Below, piece after piece: positions 1-6,665 of a stretch of DNA of 27,548 nt. Under the pieces are notes generated by a model, which saw only the letters and a list, made by a program, of their open reading frames with translations, did not search any database and was not told where the DNA came from. Positions within the stretch are counted from its first letter, which is position 1; each line of letters begins with the position of its first letter. Origin of the DNA: SIG440 sp045586925 (GTDB taxonomy: Bacteria > Bacillota > Clostridia > Monoglobales > Monoglobaceae); NCBI GenBank assembly GCA_045586925.1, contig JAZNBG010000038.1:1-27548 (forward strand), in the 5' to 3' direction. Position numbers and translations under genes: made by a program.

Positions 1-1
1 A

Positions 2-45
2 TATAATAGGAATTTACTACTTATCAGTACTAAACTCCTATTATA
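2..45. repeat. Imperfect long palindrome at left edge
   Basis: Bases 2-11 (TATAATAGGA) are the exact reverse complement of 36-45. The inner segments TTTACTAC and GTACTAAA extend the dyad with one mismatch. Neither strand shows a T-run after the stem inside the window, so I do not call it a terminator. Both arms contain TATAAT, so it could hold -10 elements (2-7 on plus, 45-40 on minus), but I see no convincing -35 in the window. It could also be an operator or the end of a small repeat cut by the window edge. Confidence 0.4.
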
Positions 46-62
46 CAAAAACAAAATTTAAA

Positions 63-160
63 TTGCCCGTGCAAAATTTTCGGCTGCACCGAAATGCACT
101 TGGGCAAACAAAGCGTAAATGCTCCGACCGCCGCAAGGCGAACGGCGTAGCCGCTTTGTT
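63..160 (+). promoter_or_regulatory. Structured leader of thiT: two adjacent hairpins
   Basis: The first hairpin spans 63-107: TTGCCC pairs with GGGCAA, GTGCA with TGCAC, and TTTCGG with CCGAAA around a CTGCA loop, about 17 pairs with a 4-nt bulge and a 2-nt bulge. The second spans 107-160: AACAAAGCG (107-115) pairs exactly with CGCTTTGTT (152-160) and encloses CGCC-GCAA-GGCG (129-140), a stem closed by a GNRA tetraloop. No TPP riboswitch consensus is present (no CTGAGA, no ACCTGATCTGG-like segment). The second hairpin ends about 40 nt before the Shine-Dalgarno site. It may be an attenuator, an unknown RNA sensor, or an inserted palindromic repeat; the sequence does not decide. Confidence 0.5.
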
Positions 161-213
161 CTTTCATATCAAAGTTCAGTATTCGGTTAAATTTTTACAT
201 AAGGAGTGGTATT

Positions 214-768
214 ATGTCAAAAACAAAAAAAATCACTTTGAGCGCTGTTCTTGTAGCACTATCTTTTGCATTGGTGGTTGTGTCAAAGTTAATACCTGCA
301 CCCTGGATGCAGGGCGGTTCTGTCACTATCGCAAGTATGGTTCCGATTATACTTGCCTCATTACTCTTGGGCACAAAGTGGGGGATTGCCTGTGGATTTG
401 TCTTTTCGCTTATTCAAATGATGACAGGCTTTTATCCGCCCCCTACCCAGAACTTTATAAGTTTTATTGCCGTAATATTTCTTGACTATGTTGGTGCCTT
501 TTCAGTTTTGGGTCTTGCAAATCTATTTGTAAAACTCATGGGCAGTAAATCCTGGACAATACCTTTAAGCGGAACCATCGTCACCGGTTTAAGATTTATA
601 ATGCACATACTCTCAGGCATTTTAATCTGGGGCGTGTATGCTGAAGGCAGCAGTGTTCTGGTATATTCAATCACCTACAACGGCTCGTATATGATACCCG
701 AAATGGTTATTACAACTGCTGTCCTTGCAGCTTTGGCACCCAAACTTAAAGGAAAGTTTAATATTTAA
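214..768 (+). CDS. thiT: Energy-coupled thiamine transporter S component ThiT
   Basis: Membrane protein of 184 residues that binds thiamine as the S component of an ECF transporter, working with a shared EcfT/EcfA energising module encoded elsewhere. About six hydrophobic segments can be seen. Family hallmarks are the GGSVTIASMVPI stretch (about residues 34-45), the substrate-site region near the C-terminus with YNGSYMIPE, and the full expected length (ThiT/YuaJ is about 180-190 residues). Start ATG at 214 follows AAGGAG at 201-206. No transport ATPase lies next to it, as expected for group II ECF transporters. ThiT genes are commonly controlled by a TPP riboswitch; none is visible, and a double-hairpin leader occupies that place. 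Confidence 0.9.
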   Translation: MSKTKKITLSAVLVALSFALVVVSKLIPAPWMQGGSVTIASMVPIILASLLLGTKWGIACGFVFSLIQMMTGFYPPPTQNFISFIAVIFLDYVGAFSVLGLANLFVKLMGSKSWTIPLSGTIVTGLRFIMHILSGILIWGVYAEGSSVLVYSITYNGSYMIPEMVITTAVLAALAPKLKGKFNI

Positions 769-770
769 TT

Positions 771-788
771 GTTTTGCGTAAGCAAAAC
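771..788 (+). other. Small hairpin just after thiT
   Basis: GTTTTGC pairs exactly with GCAAAAC around the loop GTAA, starting 3 nt after the thiT stop codon. No T-run follows, so it is more likely a transcript-stabilising hairpin than a terminator; the real terminator appears to be at 813-858. Confidence 0.35.
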
Positions 789-812
789 TAGTAACTTGTC
801 AAGTATTTCGGG

Positions 813-858
813 CAAAAAGAAACGACAATTTTCTAACGAAAATTGTCGTTTCTTTTTG
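813..858. terminator. Bidirectional intrinsic terminator between thiT and the convergent gene
   Basis: A perfect 20-bp stem (813-832 with 839-858) encloses a 6-nt loop CTAACG. One arm is A-rich at its outer end and the other ends in TTTCTTTTT, so the same element can end thiT on plus and the gene at 918-1301 on minus. Its position between convergent genes fits that role. Confidence 0.85.
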
Positions 859-917
859 GCAAGAGAGAACAATAATGATGCAGTTAATTTTGCTGATCAA
901 ATATTAGTCGTTCATAC

Positions 918-1301
918 TTAGTATTTTTTTCTAACATTTTCAATTAAAATAGTTAATGAATTAAAAAACTGCTGTATTTTTACCCCCAAATCATTTCTCA
1001 TAAAATCTGTTACTTCATCCTTAGATGCATACTCATTCAACGTACTCTGAAAGCACATCCAATAATCCGTTACACTATCAAAACACTCTTTAAATTGCTT
1101 TAAATCATAAAAATTTGTATTGTAATATTTTGTTACGTCCGCTAGCAAATTTTGTATCGGTATAATATGTTTATTTACTATGTCAGAATTTCCCCGCATA
1201 GAATAAAAATTCGCTTCAATCATGCAATCACTAATATGTTTTAATTTATTTAAAAAACTCATTACTATTTCATCTTTTAATAGTCCATTTTTATTATACA
1301 A
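918..1301 (-). CDS. Hypothetical protein, AT-rich orphan
   Basis: I do not recognise this 127-residue protein. It is soluble, mainly predicted helical and rich in Asn, Phe, Tyr and Lys, with no signal peptide, membrane segment or metal motif. The longest frame starts with TTG at 1301 behind AGGGA. An ATG at 1262 (codon 14) is a possible alternative with only a weak GATGA upstream, so the start is uncertain. The gene is visibly more AT-rich than the dcw genes and sits directly downstream of the tRNA-Arg terminator, which could mean acquired DNA at a tRNA locus. Transcription would end at the shared terminator 813-858. Confidence 0.55.
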   Translation of the reverse strand: MYNKNGLLKDEIVMSFLNKLKHISDCMIEANFYSMRGNSDIVNKHIIPIQNLLADVTKYYNTNFYDLKQFKECFDSVTDYWMCFQSTLNEYASKDEVTDFMRNDLGVKIQQFFNSLTILIENVRKKY

Positions 1302-1317
1302 GTTTCCCTATTACTTC

Positions 1318-1399
1318 AAAATCCTCGTTCGTATTTAGGGAAAAGTGAATAGTGAATAGGTAATAAGTAAAAATCCCCGTTCTTACGAACGAGGATTTT
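1318..1399. repeat. 16-bp inverted repeat around the tRNA terminator
   Basis: AAAATCCTCGTTCGTA at 1318-1333 is the perfect reverse complement of 1384-1399. The right copy is also one arm of the tRNA terminator hairpin (1369-1400), so two mutually exclusive stems share it. The segment between holds a short tandem repeat. This may be the remnant of a small inverted-repeat insertion or a duplicated terminator arm. Confidence 0.6.
1344..1371. repeat. Short imperfect 7-bp tandem repeat
   Basis: Four consecutive 7-bp units: AGTGAAT, AGTGAAT, AGGTAAT, AAGTAAA. The first two are identical and the others drift. They lie inside the 16-bp inverted repeat just downstream of the tRNA. Confidence 0.5.
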
Positions 1400-1400
1400 T
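1369..1400 (-). terminator. Terminator of tRNA-Arg
   Basis: A 14-bp stem with one mismatch (1369-1382 with 1387-1400) around the loop TTAC. On the minus strand it starts at the A of the tRNA CCA end and finishes in a run of five T, so transcription of the tRNA stops immediately after the mature 3' end. Confidence 0.75.
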
Positions 1401-1476
1401 GGTGCGCCAGAAGGGACTCGAACCCCTGACCTACTGGTTCGTAGCCAGTCACTCTATCCAGCTGAGCTACTGGCGC
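1400..1476 (-). tRNA. tRNA-Arg (anticodon ACG)
   Basis: Complete cloverleaf on the minus strand. The acceptor stem is GCGCCAG with CTGGCGC, the discriminator is A, and CCA is encoded (1402-1400). The anticodon stem ACTGG/CCAGT closes the loop CTACGAA, giving anticodon ACG, read as inosine-CG for CGN arginine codons. The T arm carries GTTCGAGTCC and the D arm TAGCTCAGCTGGATAGAG. Length is 77 nt with CCA. Confidence 0.95.
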
Positions 1477-1516
1477 ATATTGGATAGGCAGTTTAATCTG
1501 CTACCAACGTTTATAT

Positions 1517-1545
1517 ATTCTACCACACCTTTTCATAAAATGCAA
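1517..1545 (-). promoter_or_regulatory. Promoter of tRNA-Arg
   Basis: On the minus strand TTGCAT (1545-1540), a 17-nt spacer and TAGAAT (1522-1517), with TGG directly before the -10 as an extended element. The start would lie near 1510, giving a leader of about 34 nt before the tRNA. Confidence 0.75.
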
Positions 1546-1603
1546 GCCTTTTTTTAAAATTTTTATAAATTCTTTATGTAACACTATTGTAAATATTTTT
1601 TCA

Positions 1604-1632
1604 TTTACAAAAACATTTAATTTTGGTATACT
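1604..1632 (+). promoter_or_regulatory. Sigma-A promoter of the phosphodiester glycosidase gene
   Basis: TTTACA (1604-1609), a 17-nt spacer and TATACT (1627-1632). The start would fall near 1640, leaving a short leader that contains AGGAAG (1661-1666) before the ATG at 1676. Confidence 0.7.
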
Positions 1633-1675
1633 TGATACTAGTCAATTAAACAAATTTCTCAGGAAGTGTTAATAT

Positions 1676-4246
1676 ATGAAAATCAAAAATGTACTCAAGA
1701 CAATCATTTCATTAACAATATGCTCAGCCATTATTATTGGCTCTGTTGCTGCTTTTGCATCTGTTCTTGGCAGCACAACTATAGATAGCTACACTATGCA
1801 AATTGGCGAAGGTCTTGAATTTACCCATAATATTTTTTACAGCGACCAGAACGGCGTAGGCAAACAAAATGAAAATTACATCACCTACACCCCCAACAGT
1901 ACAGTTATCCCCACCATTACCTACGGCACCACTCTTTACGGCGGAAACACACTCTCTGACCAGGTTTCAACTATGGAAAATCAGGGCATCGACATCCTTG
2001 CAGGTACAAATGCCGATTATTTTTCCAACCAGACTCTTGTTCCTATGAGCACCGCAATAGTTGACGGCAAAATTCTCACCAAGGATGCCTCCGGTCAGGA
2101 CGCTATCGGAATACTGGATGACGGCACCGCCTTTATATCTTATGTGTATTTTAACTCAGTCCTTACACGCGAAGACGGAAGCGAAGTAAATATCTACAAC
2201 ATAAATAAATACCGTCAGCCATATGCCGCATATATGATGACGTCTGAATTTTCTGACACTACCCGAAACACAACAAAGGGATTTGATGTAATCCTCGGCT
2301 CAATCGAGGGCGAAATGAAGCTTGGAGAAAGAATTACAGCAATAGTAGAATCCGTTGCTGAAAACTCATCTGCCATTGCTATCCCAAAGGACAAAATTAT
2401 TATAACTGTTGACTCAAAAGCTCCCGCAGAATTTCTTACCCCCATCTCCACCCTTACAGTCGGCGAAAAGGTGAGTATAAATTTCAGTGCAACAGGCGAC
2501 AGCCGATGGTCAAAGGTTAAGACAGGAATGGGTTCGGTTGGCGGTAGATTGCTGATAGGTGGCGAGGTTAATTCAAATCTGCCAACAGGTGCCGCTCCGC
2601 GTACAGCAATCGGGGTTAAAGAGGATGGTGGTATTGTTCTTTATACCCTTGACGGCAGACAATCAGGACACAGCTATGGTGCTCAACTAAAAACTCTGGC
2701 AAAACGTATGAAGGAACTTGGATGCATAGATGCACTTAACCTTGATGGCGGCGGTTCAACGGCAATCAGCGTTCAGCTCCCGGGAAACGGCTATTCCTCT
2801 ATTATGAACAAACCCTCCGACGGTACAGAACGCAAAGTATCTACCCATTTTATCTTTACTAACATTGCCGAAAAAACCGGTGAACCTGCACAACTGCACC
2901 TATATCCCAAAACGTCGTATATTCTCAAGGGGGCAACCCTTCAACTTGATTTAAAAGCAACAGACAGCGGGTTTTATCCCACAACTATTCCCGACGATGT
3001 GGTGTTCAATGTTCAGGAAGGGAAAAAAAGTACAATTTCTCAAAATGGCTTATTTACTGCAAAAGACAGCAGCATAGTAACAGTTTATGCAAAGAATGGT
3101 TCGTTAAGCGGTTCAACATCCGTTACTTGCCTTGAAACACCCACAAGCATAAAAATCAAAAACAACTCAACAAAGAAGGAAATAACCGATCTTATCCTAG
3201 ACCCCGGTGAAACCGTCGCACTGTCTGCCGAAGCATACGGTGGATATAACAAGCTGATTTCAACAAATGACTGCTTCAACTGGGAATGTGACAGCAACAT
3301 CGGTACAATTGACCCATCGGGTGCTTTTGTTGCAACAGATAAATATGGTGAAAAAGGCAGTATCAACATCACCGCAGGTGATAAAACTGTTACAATTCCT
3401 GTAAGCATAGTTATGGCAGACAAAAACGACCCAAAAGCTTATCCTGTAATTGATATGTTATTTGAAAACGGTGCTCTTGCAGGCAAAATCAGCTGTGAAT
3501 ATAATATTTCAACCCCAAAAGAGGGAATTACCCTTAAAGCAGACGGCAAACCCGCCGATATATACTACAACGAAGAAAATGGTGAGTTTACCGCTGAACT
3601 CCCCACAGAAACACACAAAATAACCGTATGCGCCACCAACGATTTTGGCTATACTACCTTTAAAACGATGACATCTGCAGAAAATTCGCTTGAAAGTCCG
3701 TTTGCCGACACCGAAGAACATTGGGCAGAAAACATTTTAAGCTATCTGTACCATCAGCAAATAATAAGCGGCGACCCCACATCAGGCTCGCTGAAATTCT
3801 TTCCGCAAAAGCAAATGACCCGTTCGGAATTTGCGGTTATGATGGTAAATTATCTGGGTGTTGACCCTGCGGATTATTCAGAGGTATCACTTCCCTATTC
3901 AGACCTTGATACCATTCCATTCTGGGCACTTGACAGTTTTAAAGTTCTTTATGACCTTGGAATTGTCAAGGGCAGATATGTAAGCGATACCGAAAGCTGT
4001 GCCGACCCACTTTCATCAATCAGCCGTGCAGAGGCTTCAACAATAGTGGCGCGCACCCTGCCGCAAGGCTTCTTTAAAACAGCTATAACTGCTCCTGATA
4101 AATCAGACGTTGCTCATTGGGCTGAAGATGGCATTTCGGTTCTTTTGAACATTGGTGCTATGAAGGGCTATGAGGACGGAACACTGCAGCCGCAAAAGCC
4201 TCTAACCAAAGCTGAGGCCGCAAAAATTCTGTACTCTGCAATGTAA
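1676..4246 (+). CDS. Secreted phosphodiester glycosidase-domain protein with three SLH repeats
   Basis: Protein of 856 residues. An N-terminal signal peptide (about 1-29, basic start, hydrophobic core, AFA before the likely cut) leads into a phosphodiester glycosidase (NAGPA/DUF2233) domain at about 80-400, with NADYF at 112-116 and the family signature LDGGGST near 356. Ig-like beta segments follow at about 400-660, then three S-layer homology repeats at about 675-730, 743-795 and 805-856, each with the acidic-HWA/FWA and TRSEF/SRAEA/TKAEA pattern. SLH repeats usually anchor proteins to pyruvylated secondary wall polymer; the enzyme domain cleaves sugars linked by phosphodiester bonds (family knowledge). 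A role in wall-glycan turnover is inference. It has no obvious terminator of its own: the mgtE promoter starts 3 nt after its stop. Confidence 0.88.
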   Translation: MKIKNVLKTIISLTICSAIIIGSVAAFASVLGSTTIDSYTMQIGEGLEFTHNIFYSDQNGVGKQNENYITYTPNSTVIPTITYGTTLYGGNTLSDQVSTMENQGIDILAGTNADYFSNQTLVPMSTAIVDGKILTKDASGQDAIGILDDGTAFISYVYFNSVLTREDGSEVNIYNINKYRQPYAAYMMTSEFSDTTRNTTKGFDVILGSIEGEMKLGERITAIVESVAENSSAIAIPKDKIIITVDSKAPAEFLTPISTLTVGEKVSINFSATGDSRWSKVKTGMGSVGGRLLIGGEVNSNLPTGAAPRTAIGVKEDGGIVLYTLDGRQSGHSYGAQLKTLAKRMKELGCIDALNLDGGGSTAISVQLPGNGYSSIMNKPSDGTERKVSTHFIFTNIAEKTGEPAQLHLYPKTSYILKGATLQLDLKATDSGFYPTTIPDDVVFNVQEGKKSTISQNGLFTAKDSSIVTVYAKNGSLSGSTSVTCLETPTSIKIKNNSTKKEITDLILDPGETVALSAEAYGGYNKLISTNDCFNWECDSNIGTIDPSGAFVATDKYGEKGSINITAGDKTVTIPVSIVMADKNDPKAYPVIDMLFENGALAGKISCEYNISTPKEGITLKADGKPADIYYNEENGEFTAELPTETHKITVCATNDFGYTTFKTMTSAENSLESPFADTEEHWAENILSYLYHQQIISGDPTSGSLKFFPQKQMTRSEFAVMMVNYLGVDPADYSEVSLPYSDLDTIPFWALDSFKVLYDLGIVKGRYVSDTESCADPLSSISRAEASTIVARTLPQGFFKTAITAPDKSDVAHWAEDGISVLLNIGAMKGYEDGTLQPQKPLTKAEAAKILYSAM

Positions 4247-4249
4247 GTA

Positions 4250-4278
4250 TTGACAAATCACAAATTCTGAGTTAGAAT
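4250..4278 (+). promoter_or_regulatory. Promoter of the M-box/mgtE transcript
   Basis: Perfect -35 TTGACA (4250-4255), a 17-nt spacer and TAGAAT (4273-4278). The -35 begins 3 nt beyond the stop codon of the preceding gene, and the M-box begins just after the predicted start site. Confidence 0.85.
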
Positions 4279-4288
4279 ATAGAAAAGA

Positions 4289-4440
4289 TTATTCCGGTAG
4301 GTAAGGCTACCACAGGGATACGGATTGCTGCCGCGAAATGGTGGAGACACTATTAGCTGGTTTGAACAGGCTATATCGAATCAAGGTATCGTCTAATGCA
4401 ATTTCATCGCCCTGCGAAGCTAAAGCTCGAACGGTGACAT
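4289..4440 (+). promoter_or_regulatory. M-box (ykoK) magnesium riboswitch
   Basis: The leader of mgtE carries the conserved M-box landmarks in order: GGTAGGTAAGGCTACC, GGATACGGATTGCTGCCG, AATGGTGGAGACACTATTAG, GGTATCGTCTAATGCAATTT and, at the 3' side, GCTAAAGCTCGAACGG. M-box RNAs bind several Mg2+ ions; high Mg2+ stabilises the aptamer and favours termination (family knowledge). Its place between a strong promoter and a terminator ahead of a Mg2+ transporter fits exactly. The ends given are approximate. Confidence 0.92.
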
Positions 4441-4463
4441 CGCATATTGGGGTATATTCAATT

Positions 4464-4510
4464 TCCCTGTGTCATTGTTCAGTATTGACACAGGGATTTT
4501 TCTTTTTTAT
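4464..4510 (+). terminator. Attenuator (expression platform) of the M-box
   Basis: TCCCTGTGTCA (4464-4474) pairs perfectly with TGACACAGGGA (4486-4496) around an 11-nt loop, followed by TTTTTCTTTTTT. It lies between aptamer and mgtE, so it is the regulated terminator. The 5' arm can alternatively pair with CACAGGGA at 4311-4318 inside the aptamer, a plausible antiterminator. Confidence 0.9.
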
Positions 4511-4535
4511 TTTGTAGAAACAGGAGGAAAAGCAG

Positions 4536-5894
4536 ATGATTGAAGAAATTTTGACATTAATAGAAAATAAGGAATTTGTCAGGCTGCGAAGTACTCTGTC
4601 TGAAATGAATGCCCCTGATATCGCGGCAATGGTTGACGAAATACCAGAAGAATACGTTTTACGTCTTTTCAGGCTGTTGCCCAAAGAGCTTGCGGCAGAC
4701 ACCTTTGTAGAAATGGACGCAGATACGCAGGAGCATCTTATCAAGCGTTTCAGCGATAAGGAGCTTCACGATGTTCTTGACGAAATGTATCTTGACGATA
4801 CAGTTGATATTATCGAGGAAATGCCCGCAAATGTAGTAAAGCGAATTTTACGTCAATCCGACCCCCAAACACGTTCGGAAATCAATAAAATCCTTAACTA
4901 TCCCAAAGATAGTGCGGGCAGCATTATGACAATCGAGTATGTGGACCTTAAAACGCATATGACCGTTGCCCAAGCCTTTGAGCGAATTCGCAAAACAGGT
5001 GTCGATAAAGAAACCGTATACACCTGCTATGTAACCGACCAGAACAGACATCTGCTAGGGATTACCACCGTTAAAGATTTGCTTTTGTGCGACAACTGTG
5101 CAAAAATCGGGGACATGATGGAGACCAATGTCATCTACGTTGACACCTTTGTCGATAAAGAAGATGTTGCAAACCTTTTTAACAAATATGACCTGTTGGC
5201 AATGCCTGTTGTTGACAAAGAAACACGTCTTGTCGGCATCATCACCGTTGACGACGTAATTGACGTCATTCAGGAAGAGCATACCGAGGATATCGAGAAA
5301 ATGGCAGCTATTCTGCCCTCTGAAAGACCATATCTTAAAACTCCTTCATGGGAAATCTTTAAAAACAGAATTCCGTGGCTTATGCTGCTTATGCTGTCCT
5401 CCACCTTCACAGGCAAAATTATCAGTTCATTTGAAGAAACTCTTGCTGCCTGTGTAGTACTTACCGCATTTATTCCTATGCTGATGGGTACTGGCGGTAA
5501 CTCGGGTGGGCAGGCGTCTGTTACCATTATCCGCGGTCTGTCACTTGGCGATGTGGAAATGAAGGATATCTTTAAAGTTCTTGGCAAGGAGCTTGTGGTA
5601 TCACTTCTTTGCGGAGTTGCCCTTGCTGTTGTGAACTTTGGCAAAATGATGCTTATAGACCAGGGTGCGATTATTGCATCAGGACAAAGTCCGGTTACGG
5701 TTTCTCTTGTTGTTTCACTGACCTTGCTTATTACGGTTCTTTGCGCAAAGCTTGTAGGCTGCAGCCTTCCAATACTTGTAAAACGTCTTGGCTTTGACCC
5801 TGCTGTTATGGCAAGCCCCTTTGTTACAACAATTGTGGACGCTATTTCGTTGCTTATTTATTTTGTTATTGCAATGCAACTTTTGAATTTTTAG
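4536..5894 (+). CDS. mgtE: Magnesium transporter MgtE
   Basis: Cytoplasmic-membrane Mg2+ channel/transporter of 452 residues, the usual family length. Domain order: an acidic helical MgtE N domain (about 1-125), two CBS domains (about 130-250) and a C-terminal domain of five membrane helices (about 275-452). The pore signature GTGGNSGGQAS lies near 318, and the last helix region reads GFDPAVMASPF. In characterised MgtE the N and CBS domains sense cytoplasmic Mg2+ and close the pore when it is abundant. Start ATG at 4536 follows AGGAGG with ideal spacing. Expression is controlled by the M-box and its attenuator, so transcription and channel gating both respond to Mg2+. Confidence 0.96.
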   Translation: MIEEILTLIENKEFVRLRSTLSEMNAPDIAAMVDEIPEEYVLRLFRLLPKELAADTFVEMDADTQEHLIKRFSDKELHDVLDEMYLDDTVDIIEEMPANVVKRILRQSDPQTRSEINKILNYPKDSAGSIMTIEYVDLKTHMTVAQAFERIRKTGVDKETVYTCYVTDQNRHLLGITTVKDLLLCDNCAKIGDMMETNVIYVDTFVDKEDVANLFNKYDLLAMPVVDKETRLVGIITVDDVIDVIQEEHTEDIEKMAAILPSERPYLKTPSWEIFKNRIPWLMLLMLSSTFTGKIISSFEETLAACVVLTAFIPMLMGTGGNSGGQASVTIIRGLSLGDVEMKDIFKVLGKELVVSLLCGVALAVVNFGKMMLIDQGAIIASGQSPVTVSLVVSLTLLITVLCAKLVGCSLPILVKRLGFDPAVMASPFVTTIVDAISLLIYFVIAMQLLNF

Positions 5895-5903
5895 AAAAAT
5901 ATT

Positions 5904-5934
5904 AAGCGGATGCAAAAGCATCCGCTTGTTTTAT
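5904..5934. terminator. Terminator between convergent mgtE and the SDR gene
   Basis: AAGCGGATGC (5904-5913) pairs exactly with GCATCCGCTT (5918-5927) around AAAA. TGTTTTAT follows on plus; on minus AATATTTTTC follows, so it probably serves both convergent transcripts. Confidence 0.8.
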
Positions 5935-6665
5935 CAAATTATTCCCCCGTCAACAACAATTGTCTGACCTGTTATGTAATCTGCACCGTCGGATGCCAGA
6001 AATAAAATGCTTTCTGCAACTTCCTTGGGTAATCCTATTCTGCCAAGAGGAATATCCTCACAAAAAGCATCTACATCCTCTTTTGACAAATGAGCATTCA
6101 TATCGGTATCAATCATTCCGGGTGCAACACAATTTACATTTATCCCCGAGGGTGCAAGCTCTTTTGCCAGAGCCTTAGTAAAACCGATTACTGCCGCCTT
6201 AGCCGAGGAATAAATCACCTCACAGGAGCCGCCGCATATTCCCCAGATTGAAGATACATTTATTATCTTGCCCGCCTTTTTCCCCACCATATGTGAAATA
6301 ACCGCTCGGCTGCAGTTCATCATTCCAAAAACATTGGTGTCAAAAACTGCCTTTGCATCAGCCACCGAAAAATCGGTAAGCAAACCTTGCCTGAGTGCAA
6401 TTCCGGCATTATTTACAAGAACATCTATCGCACCGAACTTTTCAATTATATCTTCTACCATTTTTTCTGTCTGAACAACATCAGAAACATCCGCTTTGAA
6501 TATTTCGGCACAGCCGCCCAAAGCCTTTATTTCATCGCACAGGCTTTGAGCTGCATCTTTGCTGTTGTTGTAATTCATTGCCACCCTGTATCCTTTTTCT
6601 GCAAACCTTTTTGCGGTTTCACAGCCAATCCCACGAGAGCTACCCGTAATTAAAACCGTTTTCAT
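5934..6665 (-). CDS. ymfI: SDR oxidoreductase, likely EF-P 5-aminopentanone reductase (YmfI-type)
   Basis: NAD(P)-dependent short-chain dehydrogenase of 243 residues. Visible motifs: the nucleotide-binding TGSSRGIG (7-14), NNAG, the catalytic Ser in INVSSIWG and Tyr/Lys in YSSAK, and the C-terminal DGG. FabG-type enzymes share this architecture, but the stretch SSIWG...SCEVIYSSAKAAVIG and the following IDTDMN resemble, from memory, the YmfI group that reduces a 5-aminopentanone modification on elongation factor P. FabG (3-oxoacyl-ACP reductase) is the main alternative; no fatty-acid genes are nearby. Its ATG overlaps the stop of the RNase R-like gene by 4 bp (ATGA), so the two are translationally coupled. 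Confidence 0.75.
   Translation of the reverse strand: MKTVLITGSSRGIGCETAKRFAEKGYRVAMNYNNSKDAAQSLCDEIKALGGCAEIFKADVSDVVQTEKMVEDIIEKFGAIDVLVNNAGIALRQGLLTDFSVADAKAVFDTNVFGMMNCSRAVISHMVGKKAGKIINVSSIWGICGGSCEVIYSSAKAAVIGFTKALAKELAPSGINVNCVAPGMIDTDMNAHLSKEDVDAFCEDIPLGRIGLPKEVAESILFLASDGADYITGQTIVVDGGII

Noticed and set aside
14..213. TPP riboswitch in front of thiT
   Set aside because: Expected for this gene, but neither CTGAGA nor the ACCTGATCTGG-type segment is present on the plus strand.
63..485. 140-codon plus-strand frame overlapping thiT
   Set aside because: It lies in another frame over the hairpin leader and the start of thiT, has no ribosome site and gives a Cys-rich composition typical of a shadow frame.
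1400..1476. tRNA-Arg as attachment site of an integrated element
   Set aside because: No second copy of the tRNA 3' end and no integrase gene occurs in the window.
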